Shown in pieces: positions 8,227-16,875 of a stretch of 64,000 bases of DNA (the stretch's first letter is position 1; each line of letters starts with the position of its first letter). Position numbers and translations under genes: made by a program. The DNA is taken from NCBI RefSeq assembly GCF_024710845.1, contig NZ_JANJTZ010000018.1, positions 1 to 64,000 on the forward strand. Reading direction: 5' to 3'. Under the pieces are notes generated by a model, which did not search any database, was not told the DNA's origin, and was given only the letters and a program-made list of their open reading frames with translations. This stretch comes from Mesorhizobium sp. Lineage in GTDB: Bacteria; Pseudomonadota; Alphaproteobacteria; Rhizobiales; Rhizobiaceae.

Positions 8227-9050
8227 TATTCCTCACCCCAGACCGGCTTGCGCTTTCCGATAAAGGCGGCGATCCCCTCCTCCGCATCACGGGCCAGCAG
8301 ATTGTCGACCATGACGCGGCCGGCATAGGCGTAGGCATCCTCCAGGCCCATCTCGACCTGGTCGTAGAACGCCTTCTTGCCGAAGGCGACCGCCTGGGGC
8401 GATTTTTCGGCAATGACTTGCGCGTATTTGCTCACGACCTGAGTCAGGTATTCCTCGGGGACGACGCGGTTGATCAGGCCGAATTCGCGGGCGGTCGAGG
8501 CGTCGACCATTTCGCCGGTCAGGAGCATCTCCATCGCGTGCTTGCGCTTCATGCCGCGGGCGAGCGCCACGCCGGGCGTCGTGCAGAACAGGCCGACGTC
8601 GATGCCGTTGACGCCGAAGGTCGAGCGCTGCGAGGCGATGGCCAGATCGCAGGAGGCGACGAGCTGGCAGCCGGCGGCGGTGGCGATGCCGTCGACCTCG
8701 GCGATGATGGGCTTGGGATGGCGCACGATGGATTGCATCAGGACCGAACAGGCCGCAAACGTCTCCTCGAAAAAGGCCTCGCCCTTGTCCGGCGCGTTGC
8801 GGTGGGCGGTCATCTGCTTCAGGTCGTGGCCGGCGCAGAAGACCTTTCCGGGCACGGCGGCGATCACCACGACGCGCACGCCCTTGTCGTCGCGCGCCTC
8901 GTCCAGCGCCTCTTGCAGCGCGGCCATCATTTCCAGCGACAGCGCATTGGCGGGCCGGTTGGCGAGCGTCAGGCGCAGCACTTTCCCCACGCGGGCCTGC
9001 CACACCAGTCCTTCCGGCTCCTCGCGCCTTATCGCTACCACCTCGGCCAT
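8226..9050 (-). CDS. Enoyl-CoA hydratase/isomerase family protein (ECHDC3-like)
   Basis: Crotonase-fold protein of 274 residues. The first oxyanion-hole segment is VFCAGHDLKQM and the second is IATAAGCQLVASCDLAIAS. The position often held by catalytic Glu in true hydratases is Gln here, so hydratase activity is doubtful; the HDLKQM signature matches the ECHDC3 subgroup. The start at ATG 9050 follows GGGAGGCGGTG, much better than the upstream in-frame start at 9152, which would overlap the divergent gene's leader. Operon with the VOC gene. Divergent from a second crotonase gene. Confidence 0.88.
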   Translation of the reverse strand: MAEVVAIRREEPEGLVWQARVGKVLRLTLANRPANALSLEMMAALQEALDEARDDKGVRVVVIAAVPGKVFCAGHDLKQMTAHRNAPDKGEAFFEETFAACSVLMQSIVRHPKPIIAEVDGIATAAGCQLVASCDLAIASQRSTFGVNGIDVGLFCTTPGVALARGMKRKHAMEMLLTGEMVDASTAREFGLINRVVPEEYLTQVVSKYAQVIAEKSPQAVAFGKKAFYDQVEMGLEDAYAYAGRVMVDNLLARDAEEGIAAFIGKRKPVWGEE

Positions 9051-9165
9051 CACCGCCTCCCTGAGAAATGCGTACGGAGAAATAGCACGGCCCGGCTTGA
9101 TGGCCAGAGTGGAATTGGTGTCTCTTACGTTTACGAAAACGGAAGAGCGCATCGGGAGGAGCGAT

Positions 9166-10029
9166 TTGTCCAGAGTTCTCTACGAGAAGGATGGCCGCAT
9201 CGGTCGCATCACACTGAACCGTCCCGAGGCGATGAACGCCATCGACGACTTGTTGCCGGTCGAGCTCGCCGACTGCGTGGCACGCGCCAACGCCGATCCG
9301 GGCGTGCATGTCATCGTCCTGTCGGGCGCCGGGCGCGCGTTCTGCTCCGGCTACGACCTCGCCTACTACGCCCAGGCGAGCGGCGGGGCCGGCCACGAGG
9401 CAACGCAGGAAATGCCGTGGGACCCGATGAAGGACTATGCCTTCATGATGCGCAACACGGAGCTGTTCATGTCGCTGTGGCGCTCCTACCGGCCGGTGAT
9501 CGCCAAGGTGCACGGCTTCGCGGTGGCGGGCGGCTCGGACATCGCGCTCTGCTCGGACATGATCGTCATGGCCGACGACGCCGAGATCGGTTACATGCCC
9601 GTCCGCGTCTGGGGCTGCCCGACGACGGCAATGTGGGTCTATCGGCTGGGACCCGAGCGCGCCAAGCGCATGCTGTTCACCGGCGACAGGATCAAGGGCC
9701 CGGAGGCCGAGCGTATGGGGCTGGTGCTCAAATCCGTGCCAGCGGCGGAACTCGACGCCGAGGTCGAGCGGCTCGCCGAACGCATGGCCACCGTCCCGGT
9801 CAACCAGCTTATGATGCAGAAGCTGGTGGTCAACCAGGCGATCGAGGCGATGGGGCTGAAGCAGACGCAGATGTTCGCCACCCTCTTTGACGGCATCACA
9901 CGCCATTCGCCCGAAGGCATCAACTTCAAGCACCGGGCGGAAGACGTGGGCTGGAAACAGGCCGTGCGCGAGCGCGACCTCGGCACCTTCGACTGGACCG
10001 AAAACCGCCCGATCAACCACACGAAATAG
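9166..10029 (+). CDS. Enoyl-CoA hydratase/isomerase family protein
   Basis: Second crotonase-fold protein, 287 residues. The acyl-CoA pocket motif is AFCSGYDLAYYAQ and the oxyanion-hole segment FAVAGGSDIALCSDMIV; the extended C-terminus (KQTQMFATLFDG, HSPEG, RERDLG) is typical of the longer crotonases. The start is TTG 9166 because GGGAGGA sits at 9154-9160 and no ATG fits; in-frame upstream codons run through the divergent gene. The thioesterase gene follows by 11 bases, suggesting a small CoA-ester unit. Substrate unknown. Confidence 0.88.
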   Translation: MSRVLYEKDGRIGRITLNRPEAMNAIDDLLPVELADCVARANADPGVHVIVLSGAGRAFCSGYDLAYYAQASGGAGHEATQEMPWDPMKDYAFMMRNTELFMSLWRSYRPVIAKVHGFAVAGGSDIALCSDMIVMADDAEIGYMPVRVWGCPTTAMWVYRLGPERAKRMLFTGDRIKGPEAERMGLVLKSVPAAELDAEVERLAERMATVPVNQLMMQKLVVNQAIEAMGLKQTQMFATLFDGITRHSPEGINFKHRAEDVGWKQAVRERDLGTFDWTENRPINHTK

Positions 10030-10040
10030 ACGGACGACGC

Positions 10041-10490
10041 ATGCCCACCCATTCCGCCCTCACCCCGGTCATGACCGCCGACGAGATCAACGCCTATCTG
10101 AAGGTCGTCTACCCGCAGCTCAACGACCAGTATTCGGACTATCTCGCGATCGACGTGAAACCCGGCGAGTGTACGGTCCGCCTCAACGCCAACGAGCGCC
10201 ACCTGCGCCCCGGCAACACGGTGTCAGGTCCGTGCCTGTTCACGCTGGCCGATATCGGCGGCTATGTTTGCGTGCTCAGCCATGTCGGCCGCGAAGCGCT
10301 CGCCGTCACAACCAGCCTCACCATCAACTTCATGCGCAAGGCCGGCCCCGGGCCGGTCGACGGGCATTGCCGCATCCTGAAACTCGGCAAGAGCCTGATG
10401 GTCTTCGACATCGATATCGTCGCCGACGGTGCGACTGTGGCGCATGCGACCGGCACCTACGCGATCCCGCCGAAGAGGACGCCCTCTTGA
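10041..10490 (+). CDS. PaaI-type thioesterase (hotdog fold)
   Basis: Hotdog-fold acyl-CoA thioesterase of 149 residues. The HGG-type region reads CLFTLADIGGYVCVL, with Asp as the likely catalytic acid, followed by ALAVTTSLTINFMRKA, the standard PaaI/YdiI substrate-binding strand. It lies 11 bases downstream of a crotonase gene and is probably co-transcribed, which fits hydrolysis of a CoA thioester made or consumed by that protein. The exact acyl group is unknown. Confidence 0.87.
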   Translation: MPTHSALTPVMTADEINAYLKVVYPQLNDQYSDYLAIDVKPGECTVRLNANERHLRPGNTVSGPCLFTLADIGGYVCVLSHVGREALAVTTSLTINFMRKAGPGPVDGHCRILKLGKSLMVFDIDIVADGATVAHATGTYAIPPKRTPS

Positions 10491-10496
10491 TGCGCA

Positions 10497-10502
10497 TATA
10501 AT
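10497..10502 (+). promoter_or_regulatory. Candidate -10 element of hicAB
   Basis: A perfect TATAAT lies 8 bases before the hicA ATG, in the 20-base gap after the thioesterase gene. A start about 7 bases downstream would give a leaderless or nearly leaderless mRNA, and no Shine-Dalgarno sequence precedes the ATG. No good -35 hexamer is visible, so this is tentative. Confidence 0.4.
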
Positions 10503-10510
10503 TACACACT

Positions 10511-10705
10511 ATGTTGATCGAACGCGACAGCCGGAAGATCGTGCAGCGTCTCCGCAAGGAGGGTTTCGAATTGGTCTCGAGCAGTGGTTCGCACCACAAA
10601 TTCCGGCGAGGCGAGCGGACCGTCATCGTCCCGCATCCCAAGAAGGATCTGCCGACCGGAACAGCGCGGGCCATCGCGCGAGACGCCGGTTGGTTGAAGG
10701 ACTGA
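10511..10705 (+). CDS. hicA: HicA-family mRNA interferase toxin
   Basis: Type II toxin of 64 residues with the double-stranded-RNA-binding-like HicA fold. The catalytic histidine is expected in SSSGSHHKFRR (about His28), followed by VPHPKKDLPTGTARAI, the typical HicA tail. HicA cleaves mRNA during translation and is neutralised by HicB. It is followed by hicB after 4 bases, the usual hicA-hicB order. No ribosome-binding site is visible upstream; see the -10 element. Confidence 0.9.
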   Translation: MLIERDSRKIVQRLRKEGFELVSSSGSHHKFRRGERTVIVPHPKKDLPTGTARAIARDAGWLKD

Positions 10706-10709
10706 GCAT

Positions 10710-11105
10710 ATGAAACAGTTTCTGGCGATTGTGGAGAAGGACGAGGAGAGCGCATTCGGTGTCTCCTTTCCCGACATTCCCGGCTGCTTCTCGGCGGCTG
10801 ACGAGGAAGCGGACATCCTCGCCAATGCGATCGAGGCGCTGGAACTCTGGGCAGAGGACATGAAAGTTCCCGAACCGTCGCCGCATGGCGCCATTGTTTC
10901 ACACGCAGACGTCGCCGAAGCGCTGAAAGCCGGCAGCTATCTGATATCGGTGCCGTTGATCGAGAAGGACACCGCTGTCGTCCGCGCCAACCTCACCTTC
11001 GAACGGGGCATGCTGCGTGCGATCGACGAGACGGCGAAGAGCCGAGGACTGACCCGTTCGGCCTTTCTTGCCGATGCGGCGCGACGGGCGATCGGCGCCA
11101 GATGA
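10710..11105 (+). CDS. hicB: HicB-family antitoxin
   Basis: Antitoxin of 131 residues with the HicB partial RNase H fold: FGVSFPDIPGCFSAADEEADIL, then NAIEALELWAEDM. The C-terminal ~45 residues (LTFERGMLRAIDETAKSRGL, then TRSAFLADAARRA) look like a ribbon-helix-helix DNA-binding domain, so it can neutralise HicA and probably represses the operon. Starts 4 bases after hicA. A partial palindrome GGTA-N6-TACC lies just downstream at about 11111-11124. Confidence 0.9.
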   Translation: MKQFLAIVEKDEESAFGVSFPDIPGCFSAADEEADILANAIEALELWAEDMKVPEPSPHGAIVSHADVAEALKAGSYLISVPLIEKDTAVVRANLTFERGMLRAIDETAKSRGLTRSAFLADAARRAIGAR

Positions 11106-11182
11106 TAGCGGTAAAATAATACCACTAAGCCAATTGATTGCTTTTATTACGTTTTCTTGACTACGTCTGAAATCCGCGCAAT

Positions 11183-11211
11183 TGACGCCTGCCCTCCGAT
11201 CGCCTATACGC
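11183..11211 (+). promoter_or_regulatory. Promoter of rplM-rpsI
   Basis: TTGACG at 11183-11188 and TATACG at 11206-11211 are separated by 17 bases, close to the alphaproteobacterial housekeeping consensus. About 130 bases of 5' leader lie between this and the rplM start; the leader may hold autoregulatory structure, but I could not define one. Confidence 0.55.
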
Positions 11212-11340
11212 CCTTCTTGACGCAGCGGCCCGGATCAGACCGAGAGCCGCCGTTTCATTGTTGGCGCGTCAAACGCCAACGCAAGCAACAAGAAACGCCC
11301 CACCCGGTCCGCCGAAGGGGTTCCAACGAAGGCAATTTCC

Positions 11341-11802
11341 ATGTCCACATTCTCGCAGAAGCCTGCGGATGTGACGAAGAAGTGGGTCCTGATCGACGCC
11401 GAAGGTCTCGTCGTCGGTCGTCTCGCCTCCATCGTCGCCAACATCCTGCGCGGCAAGACCAAGCCGACCTTCACCCCGCATGTCGATGACGGCGACAACG
11501 TCATCATCGTCAACGCAGCCAAGGTGGCACTGACCGGCAAGAAATACACCGACAAGATGTACTACTGGCACACCGGCCATCCCGGCGGCATCAAGGAGCG
11601 CACCGCGCGCGACATCCTCGAAGGCCGTTTCCCGGAGCGCGTCGTCGAGAAGGCCGTCGAGCGCATGATCCCGCGCGGCCCGCTCGGCCGTCGCCAGATG
11701 CGCAACCTGAAGGTCTATGCCGGCGCCGACCATCCCCATGAAGCGCAGCAGCCCGTCGTCCTCGACGTGGCGGCGATGAACCGCAAGAACAAGAAGGCCT
11801 GA
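11341..11802 (+). CDS. rplM: 50S ribosomal protein L13
   Basis: Large-subunit ribosomal protein, 153 residues. The sequence holds the L13 signature around [20 protein letters not shown] and [20 protein letters not shown]. The alphaproteobacterial N-terminal form [14 protein letters not shown] is present. The start is preceded by CGAAGGCAAT. The rpsI gene follows after 2 bases, the universal L13-S9 operon. Confidence 0.99.
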   Translation: MSTFSQKPADVTKKWVLIDAEGLVVGRLASIVANILRGKTKPTFTPHVDDGDNVIIVNAAKVALTGKKYTDKMYYWHTGHPGGIKERTARDILEGRFPERVVEKAVERMIPRGPLGRRQMRNLKVYAGADHPHEAQQPVVLDVAAMNRKNKKA

Positions 11803-11804
11803 CC

Positions 11805-12281
11805 ATGGCTGATCTCAGCTCCCTCTCCCAGCTCGGCACGGTTTCGGCTGCCGCCCAGCCCGCCGCTCCTGTCTATGTGCAGAAGCTCGACAAGCAGGGC
11901 CGCGCCTATGCGACCGGCAAGCGCAAGGACGCGATCGCCCGCGTCTGGATCAAGCCGGGCTCCGGCAAGATCATCGTCAACGACAAGGAATACGCGGCCT
12001 ACTTCGCGCGTCCCGTGCTCCAGATGATCCTGCAGCAGCCGATCGTCGCGGCCAACCGCAACGGCCAGTACGACATCATCGCCACCGTCCAGGGCGGCGG
12101 TCTGTCGGGCCAGGCGGGCGCCGTGCGTCACGGCATCTCCAAGGCGCTGACCTACTACGAACCCGGCCTGCGCGGCGTGCTCAAGAAGGGTGGTTTCCTC
12201 ACCCGCGACTCGCGCACGGTGGAGCGCAAGAAGTACGGCAAGGCCAAGGCCCGTCGTTCGTTCCAGTTCTCGAAGCGCTGA
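11805..12281 (+). CDS. rpsI: 30S ribosomal protein S9
   Basis: Small-subunit ribosomal protein, 158 residues. The core starts [18 protein letters not shown] and ends with the conserved basic C-terminal tail [11 protein letters not shown] that reaches the P-site tRNA. A ~30-residue N-terminal extension is normal for this bacterial group. It is the second gene of the rplM operon and is followed by a strong terminator. Confidence 0.99.
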   Translation: MADLSSLSQLGTVSAAAQPAAPVYVQKLDKQGRAYATGKRKDAIARVWIKPGSGKIIVNDKEYAAYFARPVLQMILQQPIVAANRNGQYDIIATVQGGGLSGQAGAVRHGISKALTYYEPGLRGVLKKGGFLTRDSRTVERKKYGKAKARRSFQFSKR

Positions 12282-12303
12282 TACGCTCCGAAATCGAATA
12301 TGG

Positions 12304-12331
12304 AAAAGGCCGCCTTCGGGCGGCCTTTTTC
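12304..12331 (+). terminator. Rho-independent terminator after rpsI
   Basis: GGCCGCC-TTCG-GGCGGCC at 12308-12325 followed by five T, with four A before the stem. The symmetric A and T flanks mean it could also end transcription of the converging acyltransferase gene. Confidence 0.9.
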
Positions 12332-12351
12332 GTTGTCGGCTGCAATTGTGA

Positions 12352-13599
12352 TCATCCGGCGGAGCGCGAGAGGGCAAGGCCGCTGGCAGCCCCCCGCGAG
12401 TTTCTCGCGAACAGCCGCTCGGCCCGGCGGCGGAACCAGTCGCGCCCCGGCCGTTCGATCAGCCGGTAGGTGACGGCACTGACGGCGACGGTCAGCGCGA
12501 CGATGGCGAGGATTAGGAGATCCCCGGCATAGGCACTGCCGAGATCGATCCCCTGCCCGCCATGCCCCATCTGTGTGACCGTCTGCGTGCCCGTCAGCTT
12601 GTCCGTCAGGCGCGCCACGTTGACGACCCGCATGATCAGGAACATGTGCACCATGTAGATCGAGAAGGAGATGGCGCCCACCGCCACCAGCGGCTTGGCG
12701 CGCAGGAGCGTGCTGACCAGGCCTTTCTCCGCCGCAAAGACCAGCACGACGGCGGCGAAGACGAGCGGCGCGGCAAAGGCGGCTAAGGTGCCATAGGCAT
12801 AGGCCATAAAGGCAAGCGCACCGGCGACAGCCGCCAGCTCGATCAGTGTTGAGGCGGTAATCGAACCTCTCGCGGCGCCGAGCAACCCGGGCCTGGAAGA
12901 CGTTGCCATCATAAGCTGGTACGCCAGCACGCCGATGCACAGGCCATAGATGGCACGAAAATGGCCGAAATCATAGGTCGACTCCATCCCGAACGGCGCC
13001 AGGGACCAGAGCACGAGCACCGAGAGAACCGCGCCTGCCACGGCAGCCAGTCCCAGAAACCGGCCGACGAACAATGCCACGATGCCGAAGACGATGTAGG
13101 CGACCAATTCCGCCGCAATGCTCCAGGCCGGCGTGTTCCAGGTGAGCTGGTCATGCGTTCCCACCTGGACGAGGAACATGTTGGTGAAGATGGCGCTGAA
13201 GTCGTTCGTGCCGGTGAAGGCTTTGTCTCCCGGCGCGCCGAGGCCAGGGACAAAGGCCTTGCCGGCTTCCATGGCGACGAAGAGCGCGAGCATGACGAGA
13301 TGGAGTGGCAGGACGCGGCCGATGCGCAGCATCATGAAGCGCCCGAGATCCGCGCCCCTCGAAATCCGCCCGGCGTATGCGTGAGCGATCACGAAGCCGG
13401 AGAGAACGAAGAAGAAATCGACGAACATCTCGCCCGCACGCACCAATGCGGCGTCGCGGACATGGCTCGCGACCTGAGCGTGGAAAAGAATGATGAAAAT
13501 GGCGGCGAGCCCGCGCCAGCTGTCGAGCGCTTCGAAACGAGCCTTCGCGCCGACCGTGCCTGCGGCAACGCCGCGTGTTGCAATTGGGCTCTTCGTCAT
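12352..13599 (-). CDS. OafA/YrhL-family membrane acyltransferase (acyltransferase 3)
   Basis: Integral membrane O-acyltransferase of 415 residues with about ten hydrophobic segments, family Acyl_transf_3. These enzymes move acetyl or other acyl groups onto surface polysaccharides or other envelope sugars. The family signature is at the N-terminus: LDSWRGLAAIFIILFHAQV with the conserved Arg and His. I chose ATG 13599 (MTKSPIATRG), which gives a typical family N-terminus. The open frame actually continues upstream into the glycerophosphodiesterase because of a frameshift there; the linking ~110 residues are out-of-frame sequence and are not counted here. Confidence 0.85.
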   Translation of the reverse strand: MTKSPIATRGVAAGTVGAKARFEALDSWRGLAAIFIILFHAQVASHVRDAALVRAGEMFVDFFFVLSGFVIAHAYAGRISRGADLGRFMMLRIGRVLPLHLVMLALFVAMEAGKAFVPGLGAPGDKAFTGTNDFSAIFTNMFLVQVGTHDQLTWNTPAWSIAAELVAYIVFGIVALFVGRFLGLAAVAGAVLSVLVLWSLAPFGMESTYDFGHFRAIYGLCIGVLAYQLMMATSSRPGLLGAARGSITASTLIELAAVAGALAFMAYAYGTLAAFAAPLVFAAVVLVFAAEKGLVSTLLRAKPLVAVGAISFSIYMVHMFLIMRVVNVARLTDKLTGTQTVTQMGHGGQGIDLGSAYAGDLLILAIVALTVAVSAVTYRLIERPGRDWFRRRAERLFARNSRGAASGLALSRSAG

Positions 13600-13735
13600 C
13601 GCGTGCCTCGCTCCCTTGGCTCGACCTGTCGCAAATAGGCACAGGTCCCCGGAGATCTCCCGGTTCGTATCCAAGTCATCGCAAGTCCCGGGCCAACGGG
13701 CGGAGAGCGATGGAATGAGCCGCCGGATCGGACGT

Positions 13736-14772
13736 CTACTCGGCCGCAACCGCCTGTTCGGCACCGGCGTTGTAGGGCCGGCGATAGCCCTTCGCGTCGA
13801 GCCAGCGGATCGCTTCACCCGGCTCGTCGGTCTGGATGATGGTCGCTCCCCGGTCGACCCAGAAGCCGAACGCTTCGCCCGGCAGGCCGGCATCGACGGC
13901 CAGCTGGTCGCCACGGCCGCCGGAGAGCATGCCGGCGCTCTTGTTGACGATGCGTAGGTATTGACCCACAAATGCCAGTCGCCCCGCGTCGCCACTGCGC
14001 GGGCCTTCGCGTCGAAGAGCGGGCCGCCTTCGCGCGTCATCGGCTCTCCGCCGGCATGCCAGGCGATCAGTTCCACCGCGCTCGCCGACACCGCGCGTGC
14101 CACTGTCTCCAGCAGCGCCGGGTCGCGCACCGCATCGTCGGCGACGATCGGCATGAAGGTCACGCCGCGCGGCAGGAGCGCGATCAGACGATCGGCTTCG
14201 GCAATGCGGGCATCGTTCCAGAGGTTCATTTTGACCACGATCTGGTCGGACACGCCCAGGCTCTCGGCGACCACGGCCATGCCGATCAGGTCCGCCGGCG
14301 CCAGCTTGTTGTCGATATTGACCATGATCCGCCCTCGCGCAGCCCCGAGCATTTCGGCCAGCGTTGGCACGGTCTCCGCCGTTACCTCGCCCGTCGCCTC
14401 GACCTTGAGGCGACAGGCCTTCAGCTCCCCGAGGGCGAACCGCGCCACCTCGCCTTTGCAGTCCGTCGTGCGGTCGAGCCAGGTGTCGTGCATGACGACA
14501 TAAACGCCGTCCGCCGATTTCTGCACGTCGATTTCGACCATCTCCGCGCCGGACGAAACAGCATCGGCAAGCGCGGCCTGCGAATTCTCCGGAAAGCGCG
14601 ACTTGCGCGACTGCAGGCCGCCGGCCCGATGGGCCACCACCATCACATGGTCGCGCCACTGGTTGGCGTTGAGCAGCCTCTCGCGGATCTCGGCGACCCT
14701 ACCTTCGGCGGCGACGGCTGGAGAGCACGTCGCAAGCGCCGACAGGAGCAGCGCGCAGAGGGTGTATCGCAT
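13736..14772 (-). pseudogene. Periplasmic glycerophosphodiester phosphodiesterase family protein, frameshifted
   Basis: GDPD-fold phosphodiesterase with a signal peptide (MRYTLCALLLSALATCSPAVA). The catalytic motifs are intact: VVAHRAGGLQ, FPENS, EMVEIDVQ and MHDTWLDRTT. Near 13953-13960 the frame breaks: the first frame reads to DWHLWVNT, and the rest (RIVNKSAGMLSGG to GFWVDRGATIIQTDEPG, ending AEQAVAAE) is in another frame with a stop at 13736. One missing base, for instance a C in the ACCTAC run, explains it. The corrected protein would be about 345 residues. This could be a real mutation or a sequencing error. The broken frame runs on into the downstream acyltransferase. Confidence 0.8.
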
Positions 14773-14916
14773 GCGTTCGAATCCCTTCGAAGCAGATCCT
14801 ATGGCGCGGGTAGCCCGTCGCGATGACAGGCGCGTGAAGCGAAGATGACGCTTTTTCCTGTTGCGATACCGTCGCGGACGGAGGATAGGTTCCGCCGCGA
14901 GAGGGGAAGGACGCCC

Positions 14917-15867
14917 ATGGCTGCCAATTCGATCGACAATGCCTTTGTCGCGCGCGGCTTTGCCGGCGCGTCCTACGAGCCAACCTATGCCGGCGCGCTG
15001 TCCTTCATGCGGCGCAAGTATTCGAAGAACGTGAAGGGGGCCGACGCCGTCGTCTGGGGCATTCCCTTCGATGCGGCGGTGACCAACCGCCCCGGCGCGC
15101 GCTTCGGGCCGCAGGGCATCCGGCGCGCCTCGGCGATCATGGACAATGATGCGCAGTATCCGTTCAACGACGAATTCATCGACCGGCTCGCCGTGGTCGA
15201 CTACGGCGACTGCCTGCTCGATTCAGGCAACCACCAGAAGACGCCGGGCATTATCGAGCGCGAGGCAGCCAAGCTGATCAAGGGCGGCGCGTTCCTGCTG
15301 TCGCTCGGGGGCGACCATTTCGTCACATGGCCGATCCTCAAGGCGCATGCGGCGAAATACGGCCCGCTGTCGCTGGTCCAGTTCGACGCGCACCAGGACA
15401 CCTGGGACGATGACGGGAAGCGGATCGACCACGGCTCCTTCGTGCTGCGCGCGGTGCGCGAGGGCGTCATCGACCCGGCCACATCGATCCAGGTCGGTAT
15501 CCGCACCCACGCGCCGACCGATTGCGGCATCAAGATCATCTACGGTTACGAGGTGGAGGAGATGCGGGCTGCCGAGATTGCGGAGGCGATCCTGGCGCGC
15601 ACCGCCGGGCGAAAGACCTATGTCACGTTCGACATCGATTGCCTGGACCCGGCCTTTGCGCCCGGCACCGGCACGCCGGTCGCCGGCGGTCCGTCGTCGG
15701 CCAAGATGCTCTCGGTGCTGCGCCTGCTCGACCGGCTCGACATGGTCGGCGCCGACGTGGTCGAAGTGGCGCCGGCCTACGACCACGCCGACATCACCTC
15801 GATCGCGGCGTCCAATATCGCGATGTACTACCTCGGCCTGCTTTCGGCGCGAAAGGCGCGCGGCTAA
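14917..15867 (+). CDS. speB: Agmatinase / ureohydrolase
   Basis: Ureohydrolase of 316 residues that splits a guanidino compound, classically agmatine to putrescine and urea, with two Mn2+ ions. Metal motifs are in order: LSLGGDHF, QFDAHQDTW and TFDIDCLDP. The start ATG 14917 follows GAGGGGAAGGA; the longer frame from 14845 has no conserved sequence. Followed by argC on the same strand after about 80 bases, so both may serve arginine/polyamine metabolism. Substrate (agmatine versus another guanidino acid) cannot be fixed from sequence alone. Confidence 0.9.
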   Translation: MAANSIDNAFVARGFAGASYEPTYAGALSFMRRKYSKNVKGADAVVWGIPFDAAVTNRPGARFGPQGIRRASAIMDNDAQYPFNDEFIDRLAVVDYGDCLLDSGNHQKTPGIIEREAAKLIKGGAFLLSLGGDHFVTWPILKAHAAKYGPLSLVQFDAHQDTWDDDGKRIDHGSFVLRAVREGVIDPATSIQVGIRTHAPTDCGIKIIYGYEVEEMRAAEIAEAILARTAGRKTYVTFDIDCLDPAFAPGTGTPVAGGPSSAKMLSVLRLLDRLDMVGADVVEVAPAYDHADITSIAASNIAMYYLGLLSARKARG

Positions 15868-15948
15868 GACTTCGATTCAACGGCCTGCCGGATTGATTCC
15901 GGCGGCCAGCGTAACCATTTGAGCGACCACGCTTTCCGGACGACAGAC

Positions 15949-16875
15949 ATGAAACCGAAAATCTTCATTGACGGCGAACACGGCACCACCGGCCTGCAGA
16001 TCAGGTCGATGCTCGCCGGGCGCGGCGACATCGAGATCATCTCGGTTCCGACCGACCGTCGCAAGGACAAGGCCGCCCGCGCGGAATTCCTCAATGCGGC
16101 GGACGTCGCCATTCTGTGCCTGCCGGACGACGCGGCCAGGGAAAGCGTCTCGCTGATCTCGAACGGCACCACGCGGGTGATTGACGCCTCGACGGCGCAC
16201 CGGGTGGCCGACGGCTGGACCTATGGCTTCGCCGAGATGGATAAGTTGCAAGCTGCTGCGATCGCCGCGTCGAAGCGGGTCGCCAACCCCGGCTGCTGGC
16301 CGCAGGGACCGATCGCCATGCTACGGCCGCTGATCGCGGCCGGCCTCCTCCCGGCCGACTATCCGGTGACGATGAGCGGCATTTCCGGCTATTCCGGCGG
16401 CGGCCGCACGATGATCGAGGACTATGAAGCCAAGGGCGAAACCGCACCCGAGTTCCTGCCCTATGCGCTGACGCTGAAGCACAAGCACGTGCCGGAGTTG
16501 AAGTACTACGCCGGGCTCACGCTCGACCCGCTGATGCAGCCAGCAGTCGGCAATTTCGCGCAAGGCATGGTGACGATGGTGCCGCTGCAGCTCGGCGCGC
16601 TCGCCCGGGTTCCCAAGGGCAAGGAGCTTCATACTGCGATTGCCGATCACTATTCAGCCCTCAAGGACAGCGCCGTCGAGGTCGCGCCCTATGCAGAGGT
16701 CGACCGGGTACCGGAGCTCGATCCCGAGACCTATAACGGCACCAACCGGATGATGCTCCATGTCTTCGCCAACGATGCGCGCGCGCAGGCAGTGCTCGTC
16801 GCCGTCTACGACAATCTCGGCAAAGGCGCGTCGGGCGCAGCAGTGCAGAACATGGACCTGATGATCGGCGCCTAG
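15949..16875 (+). CDS. argC: N-acetyl-gamma-glutamyl-phosphate reductase, type 2
   Basis: NADPH-dependent reductase of arginine biosynthesis acting on N-acetylglutamyl phosphate. At 308 residues it is the short ArgC type 2 form. Features: [19 protein letters not shown] for nucleotide binding, the active-site cysteine in [10 protein letters not shown], and the ISGYSGGGR motif. ATG 15949 is preferred over an in-frame TTG at 15919. Its stop TAG (16873-16875) overlaps the stop of the convergent ctaA gene within CTAG. Confidence 0.95.
   Translation: MKPKIFIDGEHGTTGLQIRSMLAGRGDIEIISVPTDRRKDKAARAEFLNAADVAILCLPDDAARESVSLISNGTTRVIDASTAHRVADGWTYGFAEMDKLQAAAIAASKRVANPGCWPQGPIAMLRPLIAAGLLPADYPVTMSGISGYSGGGRTMIEDYEAKGETAPEFLPYALTLKHKHVPELKYYAGLTLDPLMQPAVGNFAQGMVTMVPLQLGALARVPKGKELHTAIADHYSALKDSAVEVAPYAEVDRVPELDPETYNGTNRMMLHVFANDARAQAVLVAVYDNLGKGASGAAVQNMDLMIGA

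Noticed and set aside
12352-14772. One 806-residue GDPD-acyltransferase fusion protein
   Set aside because: The ~110 residues linking the two domains are out-of-frame sequence (rich in Arg, Ser and Pro), and the proper GDPD end is found in another frame with its own stop at 13736. Annotated as a frameshifted gene plus a separate acyltransferase.
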